39,121 nucleotides of DNA from Coprococcus sp. (GTDB lineage Bacteria > Bacillota > Clostridia > Lachnospirales > Lachnospiraceae): positions 1 through 39,121 of the forward strand of contig JAEDGW010000009.1 of the NCBI GenBank assembly GCA_016297325.1, in the 5' to 3' direction. The translations under genes were made by a program, and so were the position numbers. This document shows positions 15,220-23,888 of this stretch, piece after piece. The notes under the pieces were generated by a model, which worked only from the letters and a program-made list of their open reading frames with translations, was not told the origin of the DNA and did not search any database. The number at the start of each line of letters is the position of its first letter. Positions within the stretch are counted from its first letter, which is position 1.

Positions 15220-16557
15220 TTATTTGTCTCTGCGAAACTTTGATATAAAGAATCCGTCGCACTCGTCAATTCCCTGTATCAGGGCTATATATCCGTCATG
15301 TCCACCGTGTCCCGGCAGATAATCTTCTATATTGACCGCCTTGAAGTCATGATTGTCCGCAAACCATGCTGCATTGTCCTGGTTCTCTCTTCTGTCTGTG
15401 GTGCACGTTGAATACACCAGTGTTCCGCCAGGCTTTACATATCCCGACACCACGTCAAGGATATCCCGCTGAAGCTGCGCCAGCTCATCTATGGAACTGT
15501 CCGTCACGTTATACTTTATATCATTCTTTCGGCCCATTATACCGAGTCCCGAACACGGAAGATCTGCTATGACCACATCTGCCTTTTTAAGCAGTTCTTC
15601 ATCAGTCTCCCTGGCATCCCACACCTGGACCTCTACATTCTGAAGTCCAAGTCTGTCCACGTTCTCCTCGATAAGTTCTGTCTTTTTATCCGTGAGGTCA
15701 CGGGATATGACCTTTCCTGACTCACCGGCAAAATATGCGGCATACATCGTCTTGCCCCCCGGTGCAGCACACACATCCACAACGAGATCTCCCTCATGGA
15801 TATCAGCCACCCTGACTGCAAGACATGAACTCTGATCCTGCACCACAAACTCACCGTCAAAAAATCCGGGAACCTTTCTTATATAATCATAACCGCTTAT
15901 CAGAAGTGATGTCTCGCCTATAGTACCTCTGCTGACATTTATCCCTGCACGCTCAAGCTTATCTGCAAAGTCATCAACACTGATCACCGCTGTATTTACA
16001 CGGATCGCGGTAGGGCGGTCATCCTCACCGCTCTCAAGCATACGCTCTACAGTATCACTGTCATGATCCTTTAGAAGGATACCAGCAAGCTCCTCCGGTA
16101 TCGAATATTTCACAGACAGATACTTCCGTAAGTCTTCTGATCTCTCAGGATATACTATACTGTCCTTGTTCCTGGCGATGTTCCTCAGCACTCCGTTCAC
16201 AAATCCCCTGAGACTGCCAAATCCATGATCTGTGGCAAGCTTTACACACAGATTGCAGGTGGTGTGATTCTGAATAGAATCCATGTAAAACATCTCATAT
16301 GTTCCCATTCTGAGCACGCACCTTATGAGCGGCTTGCATTTGTTCACTCTGGTCTTTGAAAATGAATTGATTATATAGTCAAGGCGTATGCGCTTTTCGG
16401 TGACGCCCTCAACCATACGTGTTATATAAGCCCTGTCCTGTTTGCTCATGAACTGGTTGGCTCTGAGCGCAGTGTTAAGTGCTGTATTTGAAAATGTATG
16501 ATTCTTTTCTATATCAAGCAGGGTGGTCAGAACCACCTCACGGGTATCTCTCTCCAT
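15220..16557 (-). CDS. rsmB: 16S rRNA (cytosine-967-C5) methyltransferase RsmB
   Basis: This 445-residue protein combines an N-terminal NusB-like RNA-binding domain (about 1-140, with REVVLTTLLDIEKN and QDRAYITRMVEGV) with a C-terminal SAM-dependent methyltransferase of the NOL1/NOP2/Sun family. The SAM motif is VDVCAAPGGKT. Two catalytic cysteines lie in IADLPCSGLGIMGRKNDIKY and VYSTCT. Length is normal. It sits between fmt and rlmN with gaps of about 20 bases. The zinc-metallopeptidase gene that often lies between fmt and rsmB in Lachnospiraceae is absent here. Confidence 0.97.
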   Translation of the reverse strand: MERDTREVVLTTLLDIEKNHTFSNTALNTALRANQFMSKQDRAYITRMVEGVTEKRIRLDYIINSFSKTRVNKCKPLIRCVLRMGTYEMFYMDSIQNHTTCNLCVKLATDHGFGSLRGFVNGVLRNIARNKDSIVYPERSEDLRKYLSVKYSIPEELAGILLKDHDSDTVERMLESGEDDRPTAIRVNTAVISVDDFADKLERAGINVSRGTIGETSLLISGYDYIRKVPGFFDGEFVVQDQSSCLAVRVADIHEGDLVVDVCAAPGGKTMYAAYFAGESGKVISRDLTDKKTELIEENVDRLGLQNVEVQVWDARETDEELLKKADVVIADLPCSGLGIMGRKNDIKYNVTDSSIDELAQLQRDILDVVSGYVKPGGTLVYSTCTTDRRENQDNAAWFADNHDFKAVNIEDYLPGHGGHDGYIALIQGIDECDGFFISKFRRDK

Positions 16558-16575
16558 ATTGTTTTGTTCTCCGAT

Positions 16576-17502
16576 TTATATCTGCTGCCCCTCAGACAGT
16601 TTATTGCCTGCAAGAAATGCTGCGGTATCCATAGGTTTCTTGCCCTCTGGCTGAAGTCTTGTTATCTGAAGTGCTCCGGCGCCGCACGCTATGGCAAAAC
16701 TCTTCTTTGTCACATTCACGATCTGTCCGGGAACCGTGGCACATGGCACATCGACAACCTTTGCTCCATATATCTTCACATTCTTGCCATTTATGCTGGT
16801 AAATGCGCAAGGCCACGGCTGAAGACCTCTCACAAGACGCTCTATCTGCTCCGCCGGCTGCATAAAGTCTATATGTCCCATATCCTTACTGAGCATGGCC
16901 GCATAACAGCTCTTTGAATCATCCTGTGGGGTTCTCACCGCAGTACCGTTCTCAAGCTTTTCAAGTGTAGAGATGATAAGCTCTGCTCCGCACGCAGCAA
17001 GCTTGTCAGTGAGGCTCTCTCCTGTATCATCATCCTCTATTGGAACCACACTCTGCTCTATCATGTCTCCTGTGTCAAGTCCCTTAGCCATATACATGGT
17101 GGTGACTCCGGTCTCCTTCTCACCGTCTATGATCGCTCTCTCTATAGGGGCCGCACCGCGGTATTTTGGGAGCAGGGAGGCGTGTATATTGATACAGCCA
17201 TATCTTGGTATATTCAGGATGCTCTCTGGAAGTATCTGTCCATATGCGGCAACCACTATGGCATCCGGAGCATATTCATTTATCACATCCACATTCTCCT
17301 GATCCCTGAGCTTTGCCGGCTGGTAGACAGGGATATCATGCTCCATGGCTCTTACCTTTACAGGGGTTGGCTGCAGAGCTTTTCCTCTTCCCTTTGGCTT
17401 GTCCGGCTGTGTATAACACGCAACAACTTCGTGTCCTGCCTCGACTATCTTCTCCAGGGCATTTACCGCAAAATCCGGAGTTCCCATATATATTATTCTC
17501 AT
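16576..17502 (-). CDS. fmt: Methionyl-tRNA formyltransferase
   Basis: This 308-residue enzyme formylates Met-tRNA(fMet) using 10-formyl-tetrahydrofolate. The N-terminal hydrolase fold begins MRIIYMGTPDFA. The tRNA-contact loop has QPDKPKGRGKAL. Catalytic residues are in NIHASLLPKYRGAAPI (Asn105, His107) and GLDTGDM (Asp143). A C-terminal OB-like domain runs from about 205 to the end. It is paired with def, 48 bases downstream of it, as in most bacteria, so the formylation and deformylation enzymes are co-expressed. ATG with GGAGG upstream. Confidence 0.98.
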   Translation of the reverse strand: MRIIYMGTPDFAVNALEKIVEAGHEVVACYTQPDKPKGRGKALQPTPVKVRAMEHDIPVYQPAKLRDQENVDVINEYAPDAIVVAAYGQILPESILNIPRYGCINIHASLLPKYRGAAPIERAIIDGEKETGVTTMYMAKGLDTGDMIEQSVVPIEDDDTGESLTDKLAACGAELIISTLEKLENGTAVRTPQDDSKSCYAAMLSKDMGHIDFMQPAEQIERLVRGLQPWPCAFTSINGKNVKIYGAKVVDVPCATVPGQIVNVTKKSFAIACGAGALQITRLQPEGKKPMDTAAFLAGNKLSEGQQI

Positions 17503-17550
17503 CAGTCATTCCTCCTGTATATGCTCTATCGTCAGATCTTATGGATCTAT

Positions 17551-18018
17551 TTAGTTCTGTGTAACCTCATGGAGTCCATCCTCCACAAGATCCTTGTAAA
17601 GCTTTCCGTCAAGGTGATCGAGCTCATGGCAGATCGCCCTTGCAAGAAGTCCCTCACCCTCAACAGTGATCTCCTCCATATTCTCGTCATAGGCCTTGCA
17701 TATGACATGCATAGGTCTTGTGACTGTTCCAAATTTTCCAGGGAGGCTGAGGCATCCTTCCTCGCCTGTCTGCTCACCGTCAGCTTCTATTATCTCCGGA
17801 TTGATAAGGCAGAGCGGATTGTCGTCACACACGTCTATGACAACTATCCTCTTGAGGATACCTACCTGAGGAGCGGCAAGTCCCACACCATTTGCCTCAT
17901 ACATCGTGTCAAACATATCATCTATAAGAGTGAGTGTCCTGTCATCCATCTTGGTCACAGGTCTGCACGTCTTTCTGAGTATGTCATCTCCGTCCAATCT
18001 GATATTTCTTATTGCCAT
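17551..18018 (-). CDS. def: Peptide deformylase
   Basis: This 155-residue iron/zinc enzyme removes the formyl group from new proteins. All three family motifs are present: GVGLAAPQVG (44-53), EEGCLSLPG (Cys89 metal ligand) and HELDHLDG (His131 and His135 ligands, with the catalytic Glu132 between). It lies between priA and fmt; the start ATG has AAGGAG upstream. The length fits the type 1 (short) deformylases. Confidence 0.98.
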   Translation of the reverse strand: MAIRNIRLDGDDILRKTCRPVTKMDDRTLTLIDDMFDTMYEANGVGLAAPQVGILKRIVVIDVCDDNPLCLINPEIIEADGEQTGEEGCLSLPGKFGTVTRPMHVICKAYDENMEEITVEGEGLLARAICHELDHLDGKLYKDLVEDGLHEVTQN

Positions 18019-18048
18019 TTCTATGATCTCCTTTTCTCATAATTATCT

Positions 18049-20301
18049 CTAATACATATTCATAGGATTGAAGTCAAAGAACACGTTCACACCGCTCTCA
18101 TCTATATCCCTGAGCCAGTTCTCAACAGAGTCCTTTATATCAACCAGCACATCATAATCCTGATGTTTTATATACAGTACCTTTCTGTACATATCCTTGA
18201 TCTTTGATATTGCGGGATCCGACGGTCCCACAAGGGAAAGTTTCTTTTCATTAATATATTTTCCCCTTATAAGAGAATACATCCTATCCATTATATTGGC
18301 AAGTTGTTCTTCATCCCCGCCCACAGCCATGATCACCAGCATATTCCATGCCGGAGGGTATCTCATGAACGACCTGTATGCCTCCTCCGTCTTGTAGAAC
18401 ATATCATAATCCTGATCCGCAGCGGCCACGATGGCATAATTGTCCGGCTTGTATGTCTGTATGAGAACCTTGCCCGGTTTGTCTCCCCTTCCGGCTCTTC
18501 CTGCGGCCTGGGTCAGCAGGTCAAATGTTCTCTCTCCGGAGCGGTAATCGCCATTAAACAGCGTCAGATCTGCAAGCAGTATGCCCACAAGGGTTACATT
18601 TGCAAAATCATGACCCTTTACTATCATCTGGGTGCCGATAAGGATATCAGCCTCGCCTCTGCCAAAACTCTCCAGTATCTGCTCATGGGAATTCTTTTTT
18701 GACGTGGTATCCCTGTCCATCCTTAAAGTCCTGGCCTCTGGAAAAAGTCTGTTTACTTCCTGCTCAACCTTCTCCGTACCAGCTCCGTACCCGCCTATGA
18801 GCTTCGAGCCGCATGACGGACACACTGTCGGTTCAGGGATACTGTAGCCACAGTAATGACAGATCAGCCTGCCGTGCGGATTTCTGTCGATATGCTTTGC
18901 AAGTGACACATCGCAGTGTGGACATTTGACGGATTCCCCACAGCTTCTGCAGAACACAAAACTGTTGTATCCTCTCTTGTTGATGAACAGCATGACCTGT
19001 TCTTTTTTCTGAAGCCTGTCGGCAATATCTAATGCCAGCTCATCGCTTATGATGGATCTGTTTCCTCGTCTCAGCTCTTCCCTCAGATCCACTATGCTGG
19101 TCTGTGCAAGAGGCCTGTCCGCCGCCCTGTTATTCATCGTCCACAGTCTGAATTCTCCTGCCATAGCACGGCTGTAGCTCTCTATGGACGGTGTTGCGGA
19201 TCCAAGTATCACGCTTGCGCCCTCCACCCTGGCTCTCTCAAGTGCCACATCTCTGGCGTGATATTTTGGAGGATTGTCGCTCTTGTAACTTCCCTCATGT
19301 TCCTCGTCGATCACGATCAGCCCAAGTCTCTCAAATGGGGTAAAGAGAGCTGAACGCGGGCCTATGACCACGTCCACTTCTCCTTTCTTTGCACGTTCAA
19401 ACTGATCGTACTTCTCTCCGCTGCTGAGTTTTGAATTTACAAATGTCACACGATCCCCAAAATATCTTGTAAAATATCTCACCGTCTGATATGTGAGTGC
19501 TATCTCCGGTATAAGGACTATCGCCTGGCGGCCCTCCTCTATCACCTTCCGTATGCATCTCACATACACCTCAGTCTTTCCGCTTCCGGTCACGCCGTGA
19601 AGCAGATAGGTCTTCCTGATGCCGTTATCTATATCACTGCAGAATTCATCTGCTATCTTTCTCTGGATGTCATTTAGAATGATCTCTTCCCTGTCATCGG
19701 CATTCTCCATGGAATCCGTCGTGACTCTTCTGTAACTGCTGCTTTCAGTTACCTCTATCACGCCCTCATTCTCCATGGCCTTTACCGCCTGTGAAGATAC
19801 CGCAAGTTTCCCGGTGACTTCACTCATCGGAATGACGTCTCTGTTCTTAAGGGCACGGATAAGTCTCAGCTTTGCCTTTGCATTTTTTTTCAGATATCTG
19901 TACTCACAGCTATCTATGTCATCCACTTTCAGCACGACATAACGGGTTACAACACTCTTCACGGTTTTCTTAACCGGCATGACAGTCTGTATTGCAGCTA
20001 TCATGGTGGAACCATATCTCTCCTTTATCCAGCCGGCAAGAGATAGAAGCCGGCTCTCCACAGCGACACCGTCAGTGCATACCGATGCTATGGGCTTTAT
20101 TCTGTTTCTGTCGTATTCTGCTTTTTCTGATATTCCGATGACATATCCTTTGCGCATGGAATTTCCCCTGCCAAATGGTATGTTCACCTGACATCCCACC
20201 GTCACATCTCCCTCAAGTTTCTCCGGGATGATGTACTGAAACACTCTGTCGATCGCCTCATGGGATATATCGATTATCACATCCGCATATATTTCCCGCA
20301 T
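18049..20301 (-). CDS. priA: Primosomal replication-restart helicase PriA
   Basis: This 750-residue superfamily-2 DNA helicase restarts stalled forks. An N-terminal DNA-binding domain (VIIDISHEAIDRVFQY) is followed by a winged-helix segment. The helicase core has Walker A GVTGSGKTEVY, IPEIALT, the Walker B-type VIDEEHEGSYK, LGSATPSIES and GTQMIVKGHDF. Eight zinc-binding cysteines occur as CRSCGESVKCPHC and CHYCGYSIPEPTVCPSCGS. The ATG at 20301 has GGAGG six bases upstream. It overlaps the 3' end of murE by 44 bases, so the two are co-transcribed. Confidence 0.97.
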   Translation of the reverse strand: MREIYADVIIDISHEAIDRVFQYIIPEKLEGDVTVGCQVNIPFGRGNSMRKGYVIGISEKAEYDRNRIKPIASVCTDGVAVESRLLSLAGWIKERYGSTMIAAIQTVMPVKKTVKSVVTRYVVLKVDDIDSCEYRYLKKNAKAKLRLIRALKNRDVIPMSEVTGKLAVSSQAVKAMENEGVIEVTESSSYRRVTTDSMENADDREEIILNDIQRKIADEFCSDIDNGIRKTYLLHGVTGSGKTEVYVRCIRKVIEEGRQAIVLIPEIALTYQTVRYFTRYFGDRVTFVNSKLSSGEKYDQFERAKKGEVDVVIGPRSALFTPFERLGLIVIDEEHEGSYKSDNPPKYHARDVALERARVEGASVILGSATPSIESYSRAMAGEFRLWTMNNRAADRPLAQTSIVDLREELRRGNRSIISDELALDIADRLQKKEQVMLFINKRGYNSFVFCRSCGESVKCPHCDVSLAKHIDRNPHGRLICHYCGYSIPEPTVCPSCGSKLIGGYGAGTEKVEQEVNRLFPEARTLRMDRDTTSKKNSHEQILESFGRGEADILIGTQMIVKGHDFANVTLVGILLADLTLFNGDYRSGERTFDLLTQAAGRAGRGDKPGKVLIQTYKPDNYAIVAAADQDYDMFYKTEEAYRSFMRYPPAWNMLVIMAVGGDEEQLANIMDRMYSLIRGKYINEKKLSLVGPSDPAISKIKDMYRKVLYIKHQDYDVLVDIKDSVENWLRDIDESGVNVFFDFNPMNMY

Positions 20302-21790
20302 CTTCTTCCTCCAGTATCTGCTGTATCAATTCTCTCTCATCCATATGTCTCTTCTCGCCGAGGACTTCCTGATATGTCTCATGGCCCTTTCCGGCAAGCA
20401 GAACTATATCTCCACTCTCTGCATGGGTAAGTGCATAACGGATGGCTTCTTTCCTGTCAGCTATCCGCACATATCTACCGGAACTTTCCGCAACTCCTGC
20501 CTCTATGTCATCCATGATGGCTTCCGGATCCTCCATGCGCGGATTGTCGCTGGTTATGATGGTCATCTCGGCATATTTTCCCGACACACGGCCCATACCA
20601 AAGCGTCTGCTCCGTGACCTGCCTCCTCCGCATCCATATACACACAGTATACGATGGGGATCATATTTTCTCAATGTCATAAGCACACTAAGGAGGCTCA
20701 CCGCATTGTGTGCATAGTCTATATATACCATAAATTCATCTGACACCGGAACGCTCTCCATGCGCCCCCTGACCTTCGTCTGTTCAAGAGCCGACGCCAT
20801 AGCCTCACATGGGATTTCAAGGATATATCCTGTTGACGCCGCAGCAAGTGCATTGAATACGTTGTATTTTCCAGGAGTCGGCACATTTACCGGCATGATC
20901 TCTCCATCAGGCAAAAATATGTCACAGCCTACCCCAAGAGCACCGCCGCATATGCTTCTATGGACGCATCTTCCACACACGGCATCCCCATTCTTAACTC
21001 CATACCGCACAAGGCACGCGCCGGCCTCCTCTGCCGTCTGTTCAAACATGCCGCTGTACATATCATCTGCATTTATCACCGCATACCTACACTCCGAGAA
21101 AAGTTTCCTCTTCCATCTGCAATATTCCTCAAATGTCCTGTGCTCATTTGCACCTATATGATCGGGGGACAGGTTCGTATATACAGCTACATCTACATCC
21201 ATGCCAGATATCCTGCTGCACATAAGTCCCTGGGACGATACTTCCATGACACAATATTTCACGCCATGCCTGACCATATCTGCCAGTTTTCTGTGTAGAT
21301 ACAATGTATCAGGGGTGGTGTTTATCGAAGGGAACGTGTTCACGCCGTCACATATCTCGATAGTCCCGATAAGTCCGGTTCTACACCCACCGCATTCCAG
21401 CATATCCTTTATCATGTAGGATGTAGTCGTTTTCCCCTTTGTTCCGGTCACAGCTATGACCGTCAGGTGTCTTGATGGATGATCCCAGAAATTATTGCAC
21501 AGCATGCCGATGCTCCTCCTGTAATCATCCATCTTTGCCACAAATATATGCTGCAAGCTGGTATACATCCCCGGCAGCTCCAGATCATCTGTCAGTATGA
21601 TCCCTGCAGCTCCCCGGTTCATCGCATCGTCTATATAGTTATGTCCATCCGTGACAGTTCCAGTCCTGCACACAAACACAGCTCCCGGTGTGACCTGCCT
21701 GGAATCCTGAACCAGATCCGTAACTTCCAGATCCAGGTCTCCCGCGAGGATCCTGTGTGGCACACCGTCAAACAACATATACGCCCGCAT
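20258..21790 (-). CDS. murE: UDP-MurNAc-tripeptide synthetase (MurE, meso-DAP type)
   Basis: This 510-residue Mur ligase adds the third amino acid to UDP-MurNAc-L-Ala-D-Glu. The start is set at ATG 21790 (MRAYMLFD) because GGAGGT sits seven bases upstream; the longer frame to 21817 would place that ribosome site inside the gene. Motifs: QDSRQV near the N-terminus, ATP loop VTGTKGKTTTS (114-122), EVSSQGL, TNLSPDH, the YCRWKRKLF region with the carbamylated lysine, IDYAHN, and DNPR (415-418). The DNPR motif marks enzymes that add meso-diaminopimelate. Its place between rpoZ and priA, where coaBC is common, is unusual, so a second murE elsewhere in the genome is possible. Confidence 0.93.
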   Translation of the reverse strand: MRAYMLFDGVPHRILAGDLDLEVTDLVQDSRQVTPGAVFVCRTGTVTDGHNYIDDAMNRGAAGIILTDDLELPGMYTSLQHIFVAKMDDYRRSIGMLCNNFWDHPSRHLTVIAVTGTKGKTTTSYMIKDMLECGGCRTGLIGTIEICDGVNTFPSINTTPDTLYLHRKLADMVRHGVKYCVMEVSSQGLMCSRISGMDVDVAVYTNLSPDHIGANEHRTFEEYCRWKRKLFSECRYAVINADDMYSGMFEQTAEEAGACLVRYGVKNGDAVCGRCVHRSICGGALGVGCDIFLPDGEIMPVNVPTPGKYNVFNALAAASTGYILEIPCEAMASALEQTKVRGRMESVPVSDEFMVYIDYAHNAVSLLSVLMTLRKYDPHRILCVYGCGGGRSRSRRFGMGRVSGKYAEMTIITSDNPRMEDPEAIMDDIEAGVAESSGRYVRIADRKEAIRYALTHAESGDIVLLAGKGHETYQEVLGEKRHMDERELIQQILEEEDAGNICGCDNRYIP

Positions 21791-21871
21791 GACGCCACCT
21801 CCTGCAAAACGACGCAATTCGATATTTATATAGAATATGCTGTCGTCACAGGTATGTGTACTGAGACACAG

Positions 21872-21910
21872 AAAAATGGAGGCTGTGCGATATGCTCCAA
21901 CCTCCTTTTT
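21872..21910 (-). terminator. Terminator downstream of rpoZ
   Basis: GGAGG (21878-21882) pairs with CCTCC (21901-21905) and is flanked by A and T runs, so that the stem extends to AAAAA/TTTTT with one mismatch. The loop is 18 bases. It lies 31 bases after the rpoZ stop, and in the minus-strand RNA a U-rich tail follows. It separates yicC-gmk-rpoZ from murE-priA-def-fmt. Confidence 0.55.
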
Positions 21911-21940
21911 GTCACTTATATGATCCGCCTCTTCTGCAGA

Positions 21941-22180
21941 CTACTCCTCGTCAGCTCCTACGATCTTAACCTTTCCGTGATAAAGCTCGTCAACAGCTAT
22001 TGAGAGAGGCTTCTTCTTAGGATCAGCAGGTACAAGTGGCTCCTGACCGTCTATGATCTCTCTTGCTCTCTTTGCTGTTGCAAGAACGATAGAATATCTG
22101 CTGTTTACTACAGGCTGCTCACCTGGCTCAACCTCTGAATTAACTACTGACATTAAATCTGTGTATGATGGATGCAACAT
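21941..22180 (-). CDS. rpoZ: DNA-directed RNA polymerase omega subunit
   Basis: This 79-residue protein is the small omega subunit that helps assemble beta-prime into RNA polymerase. It has the short N-terminal helix MLHPSYTDLM, the conserved core RYSIVLATAKRAREI, and a clostridial-type C-terminus (KKPLSIAVDELYHGKV). The gene is in the usual place behind gmk. ATG with AAGGAAG upstream. Confidence 0.94.
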   Translation of the reverse strand: MLHPSYTDLMSVVNSEVEPGEQPVVNSRYSIVLATAKRAREIIDGQEPLVPADPKKKPLSIAVDELYHGKVKIVGADEE

Positions 22181-22248
22181 TTTATTATCTTCCTTTCTTA
22201 AAATGATTCATTGAAATGGTCTTTGTAATAAATATCTAGTCTAATTTA

Positions 22249-22887
22249 TCAGAGTTTCTTGATCTCTGCAAGCTCTTCTTTTATTCCAGCGATATAATCA
22301 AGCTGATTCTCTCTTCTGCAGCCGTAACTCTTGATCACTGAATCCACAGTCTTGATACACTCCTCAAGATCGTCATTCACGACTACATAATCATACTTGT
22401 CCATATCCTCGGCCTCCTCAGTGGCCTTCTTAAGTCTCTTTATTATGGTCTCCTCAGATTCCGTACCTCTTCCGGCAAGTCTGTTCTTCAGTTCCGCAAT
22501 ACTTGGAGCTGATATGAATATGAGCAGGGCATCCGGGAACTGTTCCTTGACATTCAGTGCTCCCATAACTTCTATCTCAAGTATGATGTCTCTGCCTGCC
22601 TCAAGTCCCTCCTCTACGTACTTCTTAGGAGTTCCATAATAGTTCTCAACATACTGTGTCCACTCTATAAATCCGCCGTAATCGATCAGATTCTCAAATT
22701 CTGATCTATCCATAAAGTAATATTCTCTTCCGTTTACCTCACCCTCTCTTGGGGATCTTGTTGTGGCTGATACTGAAAGGTTGTATCCAAAATCTGATAC
22801 GAGTCTCTTTACTACAGTACCCTTTCCAACACCTGAGAAACCGGATATCACTATGAGTGAGCCTCTCTTAGTCTTATTCTCTGCCAT
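22249..22887 (-). CDS. gmk: Guanylate kinase
   Basis: This 212-residue kinase phosphorylates GMP to GDP. The P-loop is SGFSGVGKGTV. The GMP-binding segment has TTRSPREGEVNGREYYFM, and EIEVMGALNVKEQFPDALLIFISAP and RLAGRGTESEETIIKRL match the family. The start is set at ATG 22887 (MAENK) because AGAGG is nine bases upstream; ATG 22893 is in frame but only three bases from that site. It lies 30 bases behind yicC. The remA (DUF370) gene often found between yicC and gmk in Firmicutes is not present. Confidence 0.96.
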   Translation of the reverse strand: MAENKTKRGSLIVISGFSGVGKGTVVKRLVSDFGYNLSVSATTRSPREGEVNGREYYFMDRSEFENLIDYGGFIEWTQYVENYYGTPKKYVEEGLEAGRDIILEIEVMGALNVKEQFPDALLIFISAPSIAELKNRLAGRGTESEETIIKRLKKATEEAEDMDKYDYVVVNDDLEECIKTVDSVIKSYGCRRENQLDYIAGIKEELAEIKKL

Positions 22888-22917
22888 GTTCATATACCTC
22901 TAATCGACAATTATATA

Positions 22918-23796
22918 TTATTCCAGATTCTGGATCTGTTCTCTTACCTTCTCAATATCTGTCTTGAGCTGAATAGCCTTGTCTGACACATCAAGCGAAT
23001 TCGCCTTGGAAAGTATCGTGTTCGCCTCACGGTTCATCTCCTGTGCTATAAAGTCAAGCTTTCTTCCAACACTGCCGCCGGCCTCAAGTATCTTGCGTGT
23101 ACTGTCTATGTGGCTCTTGAGTCTGACTGTCTCCTCATCCACACATATCTTATCTGCGTAGATGACCACTTCTGTAGCTATCCTGTTCTCATCTATGACC
23201 GGATTGTCAAGTACCTCTGCGATCTTATCCGTGAGCTTGTTTCTGTATTCTTCAACAAGCGCCGGGGATATCTCCTCTATATAGTCGACAGCGGCTTTCA
23301 TCTCGTCCAGCTTGTCAAGCATATCTCTTCTGAGGTTCTCGCCCTCGGTCTTCCTGGATGCTACAAACATCTCAGCAGCCTCATCAAGTGATGCCGATAT
23401 GATCTTCCAGAGTTCATCCTGATCCACAGCCTGTTCCTCAACAGTGAACACATCCGGAAATCCTCCGAGTATCGAAGGTGTGATGTTGTTCTGGATTCCG
23501 AAGTCTGCCGCCATCTCATTGAAATATTCCATATATCTGGCAGCCACATCTCTGTTGTACTTGAGCTTTACATTATCACTGGCAAAATCCTCATATGTGA
23601 TGAACACATCGACCTTGCCTCTCTCAATGTACTTCTTGAGATATGTTCTTATGGTAGTCTCAAAAAAGCTTATCTTCTTTGGAAGCTTTATGTTTATATC
23701 GCAAAATCTGTGATTTACAGATTTCATCTCCACAACTATCTTGTAAGCATCAGTCACGTGCTCGCTTCTGCCGAAGCCTGTCATACTCTTTATCAT
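22918..23796 (-). CDS. yicC: YicC-family endoribonuclease
   Basis: This 292-residue protein belongs to the YicC/YloC family, which in studied bacteria cleaves RNA endonucleolytically. It begins MIKSMTGFGRSE, the family hallmark, with VEMKSVNHRFCDI shortly after. The C-terminal part has GRKLDFIAQEMNREANTILSKA, the other conserved block. The start is set at ATG 23796 (AGGAG seven bases upstream); the open frame to 23844 adds an unrelated extension. It is the first gene of the yicC-gmk-rpoZ unit. Confidence 0.95.
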   Translation of the reverse strand: MIKSMTGFGRSEHVTDAYKIVVEMKSVNHRFCDINIKLPKKISFFETTIRTYLKKYIERGKVDVFITYEDFASDNVKLKYNRDVAARYMEYFNEMAADFGIQNNITPSILGGFPDVFTVEEQAVDQDELWKIISASLDEAAEMFVASRKTEGENLRRDMLDKLDEMKAAVDYIEEISPALVEEYRNKLTDKIAEVLDNPVIDENRIATEVVIYADKICVDEETVRLKSHIDSTRKILEAGGSVGRKLDFIAQEMNREANTILSKANSLDVSDKAIQLKTDIEKVREQIQNLE

Positions 23797-23854
23797 ATCT
23801 ATCTCCTGTATTCCAACAGATGTCCGTATATATATGCCTGACAACAGATAATAT

Positions 23855-23883
23855 ATTATACTTCACACCTGTTTAAAAATCAA
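23855..23883 (-). promoter_or_regulatory. Promoter for yicC-gmk-rpoZ
   Basis: On the minus strand, TTGATT (23883-23878), a 17-base spacer and a perfect TATAAT (23860-23855) lie 60 bases before the yicC start. The fit to the housekeeping consensus is ten of twelve. Confidence 0.6.
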
Positions 23884-23888
23884 TTTTT

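Noticed and set aside
17182..18042. Long plus-strand open frame (286 residues) opposite def and fmt
   Set aside because: It lies fully antisense to two genes with intact catalytic motifs. Its translation has no recognisable domain and is Leu/Ser/Cys-rich, as expected of a reverse-frame shadow.
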